64,000 bases of DNA, from contig NZ_BAABHJ010000008.1 of assembly GCF_039542035.1 (NCBI RefSeq), positions 434,001 through 498,000 on the forward strand, written 5' to 3'. A program made the translations under genes and the position numbers. Of this stretch, positions 25,642 through 33,889 are shown one piece after another; the first letter of the stretch is position 1, and every line of letters starts with the position of its first letter. The DNA comes from Actinoallomurus liliacearum (GTDB lineage Bacteria > Actinomycetota > Actinomycetes > Streptosporangiales > Streptosporangiaceae). The notes under the pieces were generated by a model. It saw only the letters and a program-made list of their open reading frames with translations. It did not search any database and was not told where the DNA came from.

Positions 25642-26026
25642 CGACCACCCTCCGACACATCAGAGCCCGCGCGTGGACCGCCGGGCCTGTCCGACGCCCA
25701 TTCCGCACGGGCTCGACGCGCCCCGTCCGGGGGCGCTCACACACTCACCGATGACGGGGCGTCGCGCGGCGAACCCGCCGCCGAACACCCCGGAAGCAGG
25801 CCGGGACCCACGTCCGCGCGGGCCTGCGCCCACACGCCGACACGGCTCGCGGCCACCTCGTCGCCGGCGAACCGACACGGGAGCCTACGCCCGCACGCCG
25901 ACACGGCTCGCGGCCGCCTCGTCGCCGGCGAACCGACGCGAGTCGCGGCCGCACGGTCGCCGGGCACACCGACGCGGACCATGCCGGTCGGCGCCACGGC
26001 GACGGCCGACGCCCGAGAGGGCGCTG
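25642..26026. repeat. Intergenic spacer with tandem 61-bp-period repeat (pth-rplY)
   Basis: No credible gene lies in these 385 bp. Two nearly identical 48-bp units begin at 25833 and 25894 (both start CACGCCGACACGGCTCGCGG) and a degraded third follows from about 25942. Several short open frames cross the repeat but have repeat-driven arginine-rich sequences and no ribosome binding sites. Confidence 0.7.
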
Positions 26027-26668
26027 TTACTCCTCGCCGCCCTGCTCCGCGGTCTCGCCCTCGGCGGCGGCGGGAGCCTCGGCGGGCGCCTCGGCCTCGC
26101 CGGTGGTCGCCGCCTCGATCTGCTCGGCGGTCGGCGACGGCAGCACGTGCAGCACCAGGGCCTCCTCGTCGGCGCCCAGCGTCGCACCCGCCGGCAGCTT
26201 GAGGTCCTTGGCGAGGACCTGCGTGCCGACCTCCAGGCCCTCGACGTCGACCTCGACCGCCTCGGGAAGGTGGGTCGCCTCGGCCTCGAGAGCCACCTGC
26301 ACGAGCTGCTGGTCGAGCAGGCCGCCCGGCGCCACCTCGCCCGTCACCTGGACCGGAACCTCAACGGTGACCTTCTCGCCGCGCTTCACGACGAGCAGGT
26401 CGACGTGCTCGAGGAAGCCCTTGAGCGGGTCGCGCTGGACGTCCTTCGGCAGCGCGAGCTCGGCGCCGTCCCCAAGGCCCTCCACGCGCAGCAGCACGTT
26501 GGGCGTCTTGAGGGCGAGCATCAGCTCATGGCCGGGCAGCGTGATGTGCTTCGGGTCGGTGCCGTGTCCGTACAGAACAGCGGGCACCTTGCCGGCCCTG
26601 CGAGCGCGCCGGGCGGGGCCCTTACCGAATTCGGTGCGGGGCTCGGCGGCAATGCGTACCTCGGACAC
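26027..26668 (-). CDS. rplY: 50S ribosomal protein L25/general stress protein Ctc
   Basis: A 213-residue L25 of the long CTC type: the N-terminal 5S-rRNA-binding domain (RTEFGKGPARRARRAGKVPAVLYG) is followed by the TL5-type C-terminal beta domain and an acidic Ala/Glu tail. It binds 5S rRNA in the large subunit. GTG 26668 has GAGGAG 9 bp upstream. The gene follows prs after 181 bp, with hairpins in its leader, and precedes pth; this order is conserved in actinobacteria. Confidence 0.95.
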   Translation of the reverse strand: MSEVRIAAEPRTEFGKGPARRARRAGKVPAVLYGHGTDPKHITLPGHELMLALKTPNVLLRVEGLGDGAELALPKDVQRDPLKGFLEHVDLLVVKRGEKVTVEVPVQVTGEVAPGGLLDQQLVQVALEAEATHLPEAVEVDVEGLEVGTQVLAKDLKLPAGATLGADEEALVLHVLPSPTAEQIEAATTGEAEAPAEAPAAAEGETAEQGGEE

Positions 26669-26694
26669 GGCGAAAACTCCTCGCTCAAATGAAG

Positions 26695-26726
26695 CTTGTC
26701 AGTACAAGTCGACGCAAGTAACGTCG
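26695..26726 (-). promoter_or_regulatory. Two adjacent small hairpins in the rplY leader
   Basis: CTTGT-4 bp-ACAAG (26695-26708) and CGACG-7 bp-CGTCG (26710-26726) lie directly upstream of the rplY ribosome binding site, in the AT-richest part of the spacer. They may form a leader structure or mark a promoter. Stems are only 5 bp, so this is tentative. Confidence 0.3.
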
Positions 26727-26849
26727 AAGATCATCGATGCTCCTCGCGGCCGGACTCAGAGTGGGCGAGCCCATGGAGGCAGCGTCGGACGCACACGGTC
26801 TCCCAAGTTTAGCCGATCGGCGTTCCGGTTCGTGCCGGGGGACGAAATC

Positions 26850-27830
26850 TCAGCTGTGGCCGCCGAAGAGGCTGGTCACCGAGCCGTCGCTGAACACCTC
26901 ACTGATCGCCCGGGCCAGCAGCGGCGCGATCGACAGCACGGTCAGCTTGTCGAACCGCTTGTTGTCCGGGATCGGCAGCGTGTTGGTGAGAACGACGTCG
27001 GAGATCCGGGAGTTCTTCAGCCGGTCGACGGCGGGCCCGGACAGCACGCCGTGGGTCGCGGCCACCACGACCCGGGCGGCGCCCTCCTCGAACAGCGCGT
27101 CGGCCGCCTTCACGATCGTGCCACCGGTGTCGATCATGTCGTCGACGACGACACAGGTGCGCCCGGCGACCTCGCCGACGACGTCGAAGACCTTCACCTC
27201 GTTCGCGACCTCGGGGTCGCGCCGCTTGTGGATGATGGCCATCGGGCAGCCGCCCAGCTCGTCGCTCCAGCGCTCGGCGACGCGCACCCGCCCGGCGTCC
27301 GGCGCGACCACCGTCACCTGCTCGGTGTCGAGCTTGGCGCCGATGTGCCGGGTGAGGATCGGCAGGGCGAACAGGTGGTCCACCGGGCCGTCGAAGAAGC
27401 CCTGGATCTGCGCGGTGTGCAGGTCGACCACCATCAGCCGGTGCGCGCCGGCCGTCTTGAACAGGTCGGCCATCAGCCGCGCGGAGATCGGCTCCCGGCC
27501 GCGGTGCTTCTTGTCCTGCCGGGCGTACCCGAAGAAGGGCGCGACGACCGTGATCCGCTTGGCCGACGCGCGCTTGAGCGCGTCGACCATGATCAGCTGC
27601 TCCATGATCCACTGGTTGATCGGCGCGGTGTGGCTCTGCAGCACGAAGGCGTCCGAGCCGCGCACCGACTCGTTGAACCGCACGAACGTCTCACCATTCG
27701 CGAAGTCGTACGCCGACGTGGGCGTCGGCTCGACGTCGAGGGCCTCGGCCACCTCTTCGGCGAGCTCGGGGTATGCCCGGCCGGAGAAGAGCATCAGCTT
27801 CTTCTCGCCCGTCGCCTTGATCCCTGTCAC
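26850..27830 (-). CDS. prs: Ribose-phosphate pyrophosphokinase
   Basis: A 326-residue PRPP synthase starting VTGIKATGEKKLMLFSGRAY (GTG 27830, AGGGAG upstream), with the flexible ATP loop near FNESVRGSDAF, the RQDKKHRGREPI region and VVDDMIDTGGTI, the PRPP-binding loop. It makes PRPP for nucleotide, His, Trp and NAD synthesis, and in actinobacteria also for decaprenyl-phosphoryl-arabinose. It lies 13 bp after glmU and is probably cotranscribed with it. The frame is open further upstream inside glmU; the chosen start matches the family. Confidence 0.96.
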   Translation of the reverse strand: MTGIKATGEKKLMLFSGRAYPELAEEVAEALDVEPTPTSAYDFANGETFVRFNESVRGSDAFVLQSHTAPINQWIMEQLIMVDALKRASAKRITVVAPFFGYARQDKKHRGREPISARLMADLFKTAGAHRLMVVDLHTAQIQGFFDGPVDHLFALPILTRHIGAKLDTEQVTVVAPDAGRVRVAERWSDELGGCPMAIIHKRRDPEVANEVKVFDVVGEVAGRTCVVVDDMIDTGGTIVKAADALFEEGAARVVVAATHGVLSGPAVDRLKNSRISDVVLTNTLPIPDNKRFDKLTVLSIAPLLARAISEVFSDGSVTSLFGGHS

Positions 27831-27843
27831 GCGTACAGTCTCC

Positions 27844-29292
27844 CTACTCGCTGTCCTGGCCGTCCTGCTCGCGGGCGCGCTGGGCCGCCTCCGCGGAGGG
27901 GGTGCCGGCGCGCCTGCGCTCGACCCACCCCTCGACATTGCGCTGGCGGGCACGCGCGACCGCCATGGCGCCCGGCGGCACGTCGTTCGTGATCACCGAA
28001 CCGGCCGCGGTGTACGCGCCGTCGCCGATCGTGACCGGAGCGACGATCATGTTGTCGCTGCCGACCTTGACGTGGTCGCCCACGACGCTGCGACTCTTGG
28101 TCACGCCGTCGTAGTTGACGAAGACGCAGGCGGCGCCGATGTTGGTGCCTTCGCCGATCTCCGCGTCGCCGACGTAGGTCAGGTGGGGCACCTTGCTGCC
28201 CTCGCCCACCACGGCGTTCTTCGTCTCGACGTACGTGCCGATCTTGGCCTTGCGGGCGAGCCGGGTGCCCGGCCGCAGGTACGCGAAGGGGCCGACGCTG
28301 ACCTCCGGGCCGATCTCGGCGGAGACGCACACGGCGTTCACGACGACGGCGTCCTCGCCCACGGACGTGTCGGTCAGCGTGCAGTTCGGGCCGATCCGGG
28401 CGCCCGCCGCCACGTGGGTGGCGCCGTGGAGCTGCGTGCCCGGCTCGATCACCACGTCGGGCTCGAGCGTCACCTGCACGTCGACCCACGTGGACAGCGG
28501 GTCGACGATCGTGACCCCGGCGCGCATGTGCGCCTCGAGCACACGGTCGTTGAGCTGGCGCCGCGCCTGGGCGAGCTGGACCCGGTCGTTGACGCCCTGC
28601 GTCTCGATCCAGTCGGCCGCCTTGTACGCGCCGGCCCGGTGGCCGTCCCCGCGGAGGATCCCGACGACGTCGGTGAGGTACTCCTCGCCGCTGGCGTTGT
28701 CGGTGGTCACCCGGCCGAGCGCGTCCGCCAGGAGCTTGCCGTCGAAGACGTACATGCCGACGTTGATCTCGCGGATGGCGCGCTCGTCCGGCCCCGCGTC
28801 CTTGTGCTCGACGATCCCGGCCACCTCGCCGCCGGGGCCGCGCACGATGCGGCCGTAGCCGGTCGGGTCCGGTATCTCGGTGCTCAGGACCGTGACGGCG
28901 TTGCCCTCGGTCTCGTGCGCGCGGACCAGCTCGGCCAGTGTCTCGCCGCGCAGCAGCGGGTGGTCGCCGTTGGTGACGACGACGGTGCCGGTGAGCGCGC
29001 CGACCGTCTCGAGGACGATCCGGACCGCGTGGCCGGTGCCGTTCTGCTGCTCCTGGGTCACGGCGACCGCGTCCGGCGCGATCTCCGCGAGATGCTCGAC
29101 GACCTTGTCCCGGCCGTGCCCGACGACCACCACGAGTCGCTCGGGCCGCAGGTCTCGGGCTGCGGCGAGGACGTGCCCGACCAGGCTGCGCCCACCCAGT
29201 TCGTGCAGGACCTTGGGGATGGTACGGGACTTCATCCGGGTGCCCTCGCCCGCGGCGAGGACGATGACGGCTGCGGGGCGGCTCATGGTCAC
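27844..29292 (-). CDS. glmU: Bifunctional GlcNAc-1-P uridyltransferase / GlcN-1-P acetyltransferase
   Basis: A 482-residue GlmU. The N-terminal pyrophosphorylase begins VIVLAAGEGTRMKS and has QQNGTGHAV and TNGDHPLL; the C-terminal left-handed beta-helix has hexapeptide repeats and ends with an acidic-basic tail. It makes UDP-GlcNAc for peptidoglycan and, here, probably for the surface polymers. GTG 29292 and ATG 29286 are both possible starts. First gene of the glmU-prs pair; 305 bp separate it from the tRNA-Gln gene, in which I find only GC-rich hairpins. Confidence 0.96.
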   Translation of the reverse strand: MTMSRPAAVIVLAAGEGTRMKSRTIPKVLHELGGRSLVGHVLAAARDLRPERLVVVVGHGRDKVVEHLAEIAPDAVAVTQEQQNGTGHAVRIVLETVGALTGTVVVTNGDHPLLRGETLAELVRAHETEGNAVTVLSTEIPDPTGYGRIVRGPGGEVAGIVEHKDAGPDERAIREINVGMYVFDGKLLADALGRVTTDNASGEEYLTDVVGILRGDGHRAGAYKAADWIETQGVNDRVQLAQARRQLNDRVLEAHMRAGVTIVDPLSTWVDVQVTLEPDVVIEPGTQLHGATHVAAGARIGPNCTLTDTSVGEDAVVVNAVCVSAEIGPEVSVGPFAYLRPGTRLARKAKIGTYVETKNAVVGEGSKVPHLTYVGDAEIGEGTNIGAACVFVNYDGVTKSRSVVGDHVKVGSDNMIVAPVTIGDGAYTAAGSVITNDVPPGAMAVARARQRNVEGWVERRRAGTPSAEAAQRAREQDGQDSE

Positions 29293-29558
29293 GCGACCAC
29301 CTCACCGGACGGCTCGGTGATGTGCTGGTGACATGGCATCGCCCGGTGGCTCGCTCCGCTCACTGGAGGAGGCTCCTCGGCGTCGCTGACAGGTTCGAAG
29401 CCGGGCGCGGACGTCTGGGAGACCTCCGGCGAGGGTGCCGGCCTGCGAAGAGACGGGGTCGCAGGCCCGTAACCCGCCCGACACCCGAAGGATACCGCCC
29501 GCGGGCGGACCCCATGCGCCCCGGTCAGGGACGCGGAGCGGCGAAGCCGAGGTCACCA

Positions 29559-29581
29559 GGCCTCCGGGGAACGCGGAGGCC
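29559..29581 (-). terminator. Hairpin downstream of tRNA-Gln
   Basis: GGCCTCCG (29559-29566) pairs exactly with CGGAGGCC (29574-29581) across a 7-bp loop, 16 bp beyond the tRNA 3' end; a short U run lies between. The rest of the 305-bp spacer to glmU holds a CCGCCCGCGGGCGG palindrome near 29500 and no gene. Confidence 0.5.
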
Positions 29582-29597
29582 CGGTGGAGAAAAGGGC

Positions 29598-29668
29598 TCC
29601 GGCGCCTGGATTCGAACCAGAAATAAAGGGACCAAAACCCTCCGTGATGCCGATTTCACCACGCCGGA
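29598..29668 (-). tRNA. tRNA-Gln (anticodon TTG)
   Basis: A 71-nt cloverleaf on the minus strand: acceptor TCCGGCG/CGCCGGA fully paired, anticodon stem GAGGG/CCCTT around loop TTTTGGT giving anticodon UUG, and T arm with loop TTCGAAT. The 3' CCA is not encoded. The position upstream of glmU-prs is the usual one for tRNA-Gln in actinobacteria. Confidence 0.95.
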
Positions 29669-29766
29669 TCGCCGCCGCGGCATCGCCTGCCGCACGGCAC
29701 CCCTAACGATAGCGGTTGCCTCGTCAGGCGGCGCGCCCGTTTCGATCAAGCCGGGAGCGCGGCCGC

Positions 29767-29854
29767 GACCGGCCGCCGGAGCCGAGGCCGGGGCACGCCC
29801 GGGACCGGCCGCCGGAGCCGAGGCCGGGGCACGCCCGGGACCGGCCGCCGGAGC
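29767..29854. repeat. 36-bp tandem repeat, 2.4 copies
   Basis: Units start at 29767, 29803 and 29839 (each GACCGGCCGCCGGAGC...), the first two complete and identical, the third cut after 16 bp. It lies in the 348-bp divergent spacer between tRNA-Gln and the desaturase gene. The units are very GC-rich and self-complementary in part. The rest of the spacer holds the desaturase promoter region. Confidence 0.85.
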
Positions 29855-29953
29855 ACCGCTGTCGCCAAAGGAGCTAAGTGGCGACTTGCGGGTTGGCAAC
29901 CCTCGTGTGACCGACACGACATGTTTGCGGAAATCCCGTCGGGCATCTACCTA

Positions 29954-29992
29954 ACTTACGCCGCCGTAGGTTACGGTTGCGTAGCCGTAAGT
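29954..29992 (+). promoter_or_regulatory. Candidate operator upstream of the desaturase gene
   Basis: An outer inverted repeat ACTTACG (29954-29960) / CGTAAGT (29986-29992) encloses two direct half-palindromes of the form TTACG-N4-CGTAG at 29956 and 29971. The last base is 24 bp upstream of ATG 30017. TetR-type repressors use such sites, and a TetR gene follows the desaturase. The pairing with that regulator is inference. Confidence 0.6.
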
Positions 29993-30016
29993 TTCCCGAT
30001 GGGCAGGAGGAACCGC

Positions 30017-30958
30017 ATGACCATAGCCCCGTCCGCGCCACCTCGACCGCAGGCCCTACCCGAGTTCGAAGCGAAGCCCAAGGGCGTTTTCGAACGCGTC
30101 CTGCTGGCCGTCTTCATCGCGGTACCGCTCCTCGCCGTCGCGGCGGCCGTGCCGTTCGCCTGGGGCTGGGGTCTCGGTTGGAGCGACGTGGCCATCACCG
30201 TGGTGATGTACACGGTGACCGGCCTGGGAGTGACTGTCGGCTACCACCGGCACTTCACCCACAAGTCGTTCAAGGCCAAGCGTCCGCTGCGCATCGCGTT
30301 GGCCCTCGCCGGCAGCCTCTCGATCGAGATGAGCGTGATCGACTGGGTGGCCACCCACCGCCGCCACCACAAGTACTCCGACAAGGAGGGCGACCCGCAC
30401 TCGCCGTGGCGGTTCGGCGGCGACTGGAAGGCGCTGTCCAAGGGCCTGATCTGGGCGCACATGGGCTGGCTGTTCGACGCCCGACGCACCTCGCCGGCGA
30501 AGTTCTGCCCCGACCTGGTGGCCGACAAGGACATCCGCCGCATCAGCCGGGTCTTCCCCGGTCTCGTCGCCGTCTCGATGCTCCTGCCGGCCCTGCTGGG
30601 CGGCCTGATCACGATGTCCTGGTGGGGCGCGCTGACCGCCTTCTTCTGGGGCTCTCTCGTGCGCGTCTCCCTGCTGCACCACGTCACCTGGGCCATCAAC
30701 TCCATCTGTCACGTGATGGGCGACGAGGTCTTCGACTCGCGGGACAAGGCGAAGAACGTCTGGTGGCTGGCGATCCCGTCGTTCGGCGAGTCCTGGCACA
30801 ACCTGCACCACGCGGACCCGACGTGCGCCCGGCACGGCGTACTCAAGGGCCAGATGGACATCAGCGCGCGGCTGATCTGGATGTTCGAGAAGCTCGGCTG
30901 GGTCTCCGATGTTCGTTGGCCGAACGAGCAACGTCTCGCCGCAAAGCGGATATCGTAA
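30017..30958 (+). CDS. Membrane acyl-CoA (delta-9-type) fatty acid desaturase
   Basis: A 313-residue di-iron desaturase. The three His boxes are HRHFTH (77-82), HRRHH (114-118) and HNLHH near the C-terminal third. Four hydrophobic segments flank them. It introduces a cis double bond in long acyl chains and so tunes membrane fluidity. ATG 30017 has GGAGG 7 bp upstream; a longer reading from 29921 would run through the operator and is rejected. The gene is followed by a TetR regulator on the same strand. Confidence 0.94.
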   Translation: MTIAPSAPPRPQALPEFEAKPKGVFERVLLAVFIAVPLLAVAAAVPFAWGWGLGWSDVAITVVMYTVTGLGVTVGYHRHFTHKSFKAKRPLRIALALAGSLSIEMSVIDWVATHRRHHKYSDKEGDPHSPWRFGGDWKALSKGLIWAHMGWLFDARRTSPAKFCPDLVADKDIRRISRVFPGLVAVSMLLPALLGGLITMSWWGALTAFFWGSLVRVSLLHHVTWAINSICHVMGDEVFDSRDKAKNVWWLAIPSFGESWHNLHHADPTCARHGVLKGQMDISARLIWMFEKLGWVSDVRWPNEQRLAAKRIS

Positions 30959-31027
30959 GCGAAACTAACAGTCTCACACGGCGCCGCCTGCGGTCGGGAG
31001 TCCAGGGCCGCCAGGGAAGAGCGAGCA

Positions 31028-31807
31028 GTGAGCGTAGCCAACGATTCGGTTGCTACCGCGACAATTGAGAACGTGAGCGAACCCCCACGGTCACGCCGGA
31101 AGCGTATGACCGGAAAAGAACGACGGGAACAGTTGCTCGACATCGGCCGGACACTCTTCGCCGAACGCGGATTCGACGGCACCTCCATAGAGGAGATCGC
31201 CAGCGTGGCGGGAGTGTCCAAGCCGGTGGTGTACGAGCACTTCGGCGGCAAAGAGGGCCTGTACGCGGTCGTCGTCGACCGTGAGATGGAGCGACTGCTC
31301 GACCTGGTCACCAAGGCGCTCGTCGGCGGGCACCCGCGCCAGAAGATCGAACGCGCGGCCCTCGCACTCCTCGAGTACATCGAGGACAGCAGCCAGGGCT
31401 TCCGCATTCTGGTCCGCGACTCGCACGCCGCCTCGGCGACGGGAACGTTCGCCAGCCTCCTCAGCGACATCGCCAACCAGGTCGAACACATCCTCGGGGA
31501 CGAGTTCAAGGAGAAGGGCTACGACCCCAAGGCGGCCCCGCTGTACGCCCAGGCGCTCATCGGGATGGTCGCGATGACCGGCACCTACTGGCTGGACGTG
31601 CGCAAGCCCAAGCGCGAGGAGGTCGCCGCCCACCTGGTGAACCTCGCCTGGAACGGCCTGTCCGGGCTGGAGCCGAAGCCGCACCTCACGACGGATTACA
31701 AGGCCCGCCAGAAAGAGCTGAAGGCCAAGGCGAAGGAAGCCGCCAAAGAGGCCAAGGAGCAGGCCCGGGCCGCCCGCCGCAACGGCGTCGACCCCGCCGC
31801 CATCTGA
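31028..31807 (+). CDS. TetR-family regulator, probable control of the desaturase
   Basis: A 259-residue regulator. The HTH at about 45-85 reads TSIEEIASVAGVSKPVVYEHF, typical of TetR proteins. The ligand domain is followed by a lysine/alanine-rich charged tail (about 35 residues). It starts 69 bp after the desaturase on the same strand (GTG 31028, AGGGAAGAG upstream). The palindromic box at 29954-29992 is its plausible site, with acyl-CoA as a plausible ligand as in other desaturase regulators. Both points are inferred. Confidence 0.88.
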   Translation: MSVANDSVATATIENVSEPPRSRRKRMTGKERREQLLDIGRTLFAERGFDGTSIEEIASVAGVSKPVVYEHFGGKEGLYAVVVDREMERLLDLVTKALVGGHPRQKIERAALALLEYIEDSSQGFRILVRDSHAASATGTFASLLSDIANQVEHILGDEFKEKGYDPKAAPLYAQALIGMVAMTGTYWLDVRKPKREEVAAHLVNLAWNGLSGLEPKPHLTTDYKARQKELKAKAKEAAKEAKEQARAARRNGVDPAAI

Positions 31808-31940
31808 CCCTCCGTAGCCGTTCTGTCACACCCGGCCCCTACCGTGTTCGCGACAAGCGACGGTGACGGGCTCTCGCCCGGCGCGGGCCGCCCGCCCTCG
31901 CGGGCGACGATCCGCCGTCGGCGGATCCAGGAGGTGGGCA

Positions 31941-32240
31941 GTGCCATACCGATCCGGCGACTCCGGCCACGGCCGCGTCGGCCACCGGCCGCGCGGCGGG
32001 GCGGCCGAGATCTCTCGAGGCGCGGGCCGCACGGCCGACACGTCGGGTGACGCCTGCGCGACGCGACTCACCGAGAGCCTCGAGGACGCCGTTCTGGCGC
32101 TCGACGCCCAGCCGGCCGGCTTCGAGGACGCGGTCCGCAAGATCGAGCACGTCGAGGAGTTGCGGCGGATCCTCGGCATCCTGCTCGACGTGCTGGCCGA
32201 CTGGGAGATGCTGGCCGATCGGGAGGCGCGCGGCCCGTGA
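31941..32240 (+). CDS. Unknown 99-residue protein with a consensus ribosome binding site
   Basis: GTG 31941 is preceded by AGGAGGTG at a 5-bp spacing, the best Shine-Dalgarno match in the window. The N-terminal third is polar and Gly/Arg-rich; the C-terminal 55 residues (TRLTESLEDAVLALDAQ..., ...EELRRILGILLDVLADWEM) form one or two amphipathic helices. I recognise no family. It lies between the TetR gene and the convergent VOC gene. A small helical adaptor or antitoxin-like protein is possible, but no partner gene is adjacent. Confidence 0.65.
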   Translation: MPYRSGDSGHGRVGHRPRGGAAEISRGAGRTADTSGDACATRLTESLEDAVLALDAQPAGFEDAVRKIEHVEELRRILGILLDVLADWEMLADREARGP

Positions 32241-32314
32241 TCGACGTCCGTGTGGGGCCGTCCGCGCGACGTCGCCCGCCCGGTCCGCGGGCGGCGCCGC
32301 GGAGTGGGATCGGC

Positions 32315-32689
32315 TCAGGCCGCCTCGCTCGGCTGGAGGAACTCCAGGCGGTTCCCGACGGGGTCGTCGACGTAGCAGCGGCGGTACCCGGGCAGCAGGT
32401 CGTCGGGCCGGACCTGGTGACCGGCCGCCCGGAGCCGGTCGACGAGCGCGTCCAGGTCGCGCACGAGGATCCCCGGATGGGCCTTCCTGGCGGGCCGGAA
32501 GTCGGCCTCGGCGCCGATGTGGACCTCGACGCCCGGCGCACGGAACCACGCCCCGCCGCGCGCCGCCAGGGCCGGCGGTTTGGGCACCTCGGTGAGGCCC
32601 AGGATGCCCGCGTAGAACTCCCGCATCCGCGGCTCCGTGCCCGGCGGGGCCGCGAGTTGTACGTGGTGCAGTCCGATCAGGAGGCTCAT
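32315..32689 (-). CDS. VOC-family (glyoxalase/dioxygenase fold) protein
   Basis: A 124-residue single VOC module pair starting MSLLIGLHHVQLAAPPGTE, with REFYAGILGLTEV and, near the end, CYVDDPVGNRLEFLQP, the usual metal-ligand positions (His, Glu). ATG 32689 has a GGAGGGAG ribosome binding site; the frame is open upstream across the operator region and is not coding there. Divergently transcribed from the MarR gene with 119 bp between. Such enzymes isomerise or detoxify small electrophiles or give antibiotic resistance; the substrate is unknown. Confidence 0.87.
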   Translation of the reverse strand: MSLLIGLHHVQLAAPPGTEPRMREFYAGILGLTEVPKPPALAARGGAWFRAPGVEVHIGAEADFRPARKAHPGILVRDLDALVDRLRAAGHQVRPDDLLPGYRRCYVDDPVGNRLEFLQPSEAA

Positions 32690-32741
32690 CCCCGCACTCC
32701 CTCCGCCGGCGTCCGAGGTGGAACAACCGGAACCCCATATC

Positions 32742-32790
32742 TCTTGATGTCGAGACAGATGCTCCCGGCGTCGATATCTCGATGTCAAGA
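32742..32790. promoter_or_regulatory. Two MarR-type operator boxes between VOC and marR genes
   Basis: TCTTGATGTCGAGA (32742-32755) and TCTCGATGTCAAGA (32777-32790) are near-palindromes and are exact mirror images of each other's mismatched half. Their centres are 35 bp apart. The second overlaps the likely promoter spacer of the MarR gene (TAAGGT at 32795-32800). Confidence 0.72.
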
Positions 32791-32808
32791 CAGGTAAGGT
32801 GATCGATT

Positions 32809-33309
32809 GTGGAGGACGAGGTAGACCGGCTGGTCGAGGCATGGCACGCGGAGCGTCCGGACCTCGACGTGGAGCCCCTGCACGTCCTCAGCCGGGTCTC
32901 CCGCCTCGCCCGGCACCTCGACCGTGCCCGGCGGGCGGTGTTCGCCGCCCACGGGATGGAGTCGTGGGAGTTCGACGTGCTGACCGCGCTGCGGCGCGCG
33001 GGCCCGCCGTACGAGCTGAGCCCCGGTCGGCTGCTCCACGCCACCCTCGTGACCTCCGGGACGATGACCAACCGGATCGACCGCCTGGAGTCCGCCGGTC
33101 TCGTCCGCCGCAGCCCCGACCCCCACGACAAGCGCGGCGTCCTCGTCCGGCTGACCGACGCGGGCCGCACCCGGGTGGACGCCGCGTTCGCCGACCTCGT
33201 CGACCGGGAACGCGACCTGCTCGGTGCCCTCAGCCCCGGCGACCGCCGCACGCTCGCGAACCTCCTGCGTTCCCTGCTGATCCCCTTCGACACCGACCCG
33301 GCCGCCTGA
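32809..33309 (+). CDS. MarR-family transcriptional regulator
   Basis: A 166-residue winged-helix regulator. The DNA-binding core has LSPGRLLHATLVTSGTMTNRI as the recognition helix region and LVRRSPDPHDKRGVLVRLT as the wing, with the conserved D-x-R in the wing. Start GTG 32809. The short leader after the -10-like TAAGGT suggests a leaderless or nearly leaderless transcript. It probably represses itself and the divergent VOC gene through the two operator boxes; the ligand is unknown. Confidence 0.92.
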   Translation: MEDEVDRLVEAWHAERPDLDVEPLHVLSRVSRLARHLDRARRAVFAAHGMESWEFDVLTALRRAGPPYELSPGRLLHATLVTSGTMTNRIDRLESAGLVRRSPDPHDKRGVLVRLTDAGRTRVDAAFADLVDRERDLLGALSPGDRRTLANLLRSLLIPFDTDPAA

Positions 33310-33358
33310 CCGCCGTCGGGCCGTCAGGCCGTCGCCAGGGTTTGCTTCCCGCCCGAGG

Positions 33359-33889
33359 TCAGATCAGCGGCTCCTGGCCGCCGTCGTACACGAGGAGCCC
33401 GTCGTCGCGGACGCGGGCCCCCGGCGCGGGCGTGTGCGGCGTGAGACGCCCGTCGTGCATGAGGTGGACGACCGGCACCTGCCGGACCAGGACGAGGTAG
33501 TCGGCGATCAACCGGCGGTGGCAACGCCACCACACGCTCTCGCTGCACATCACGGCCTGCCGGCGGTCCTCCGCCAACAGCGCGTCGACCGCCGTCCCGA
33601 ACTCCTCGGTGCGCATGTGGGCGGCGTAGCCGCGGAACATCTCCTCGCGCCAGAAGACGTCGGGCGAGTCGGCGGGCGGCCGCCGGAAGCCGCCGAGACG
33701 CTTGTCCCATCGGTAGCCGATCCCACGCTCGGGCAGCCAGCGCTCCAGCTCGTGCCGCGCGACGTGGGGGTTGCGGCGGCTGCCGGGCGCCGTACGCACG
33801 TCCACCAGCAGCTCGACACCGGCCGCGCCGAGGAGCTCGGCGATCCGGTCCGCCGACGCGGTGCCGTGCCCGAAGGTGAGAACGGCCAT
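33359..33889 (-). CDS. DUF488 family protein
   Basis: A 176-residue protein of the DUF488 family: start LTFGHGTASADRIAELL, VDVRTAPGSRRNPH, and the conserved C-S-E...CHR block (MCSESVWWRCHRRLIADYL). The Cys/His pattern suggests metal or nucleotide binding, but the biochemical role of the family is unknown. Its start overlaps the stop of the upstream amidase by one base (TGATG), so the two are coupled. Confidence 0.88.
   Translation of the reverse strand: MAVLTFGHGTASADRIAELLGAAGVELLVDVRTAPGSRRNPHVARHELERWLPERGIGYRWDKRLGGFRRPPADSPDVFWREEMFRGYAAHMRTEEFGTAVDALLAEDRRQAVMCSESVWWRCHRRLIADYLVLVRQVPVVHLMHDGRLTPHTPAPGARVRDDGLLVYDGGQEPLI

Noticed and set aside
25745..25997. Small arginine-rich reading frames in the pth-rplY spacer
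   Set aside because: They are generated by the tandem repeat, have no ribosome binding sites and overlap each other in several frames.
29293..29597. Possible small RNA or gene between glmU and tRNA-Gln
   Set aside because: Only GC-rich palindromes are seen; no promoter, ribosome binding site or coherent frame supports a gene.
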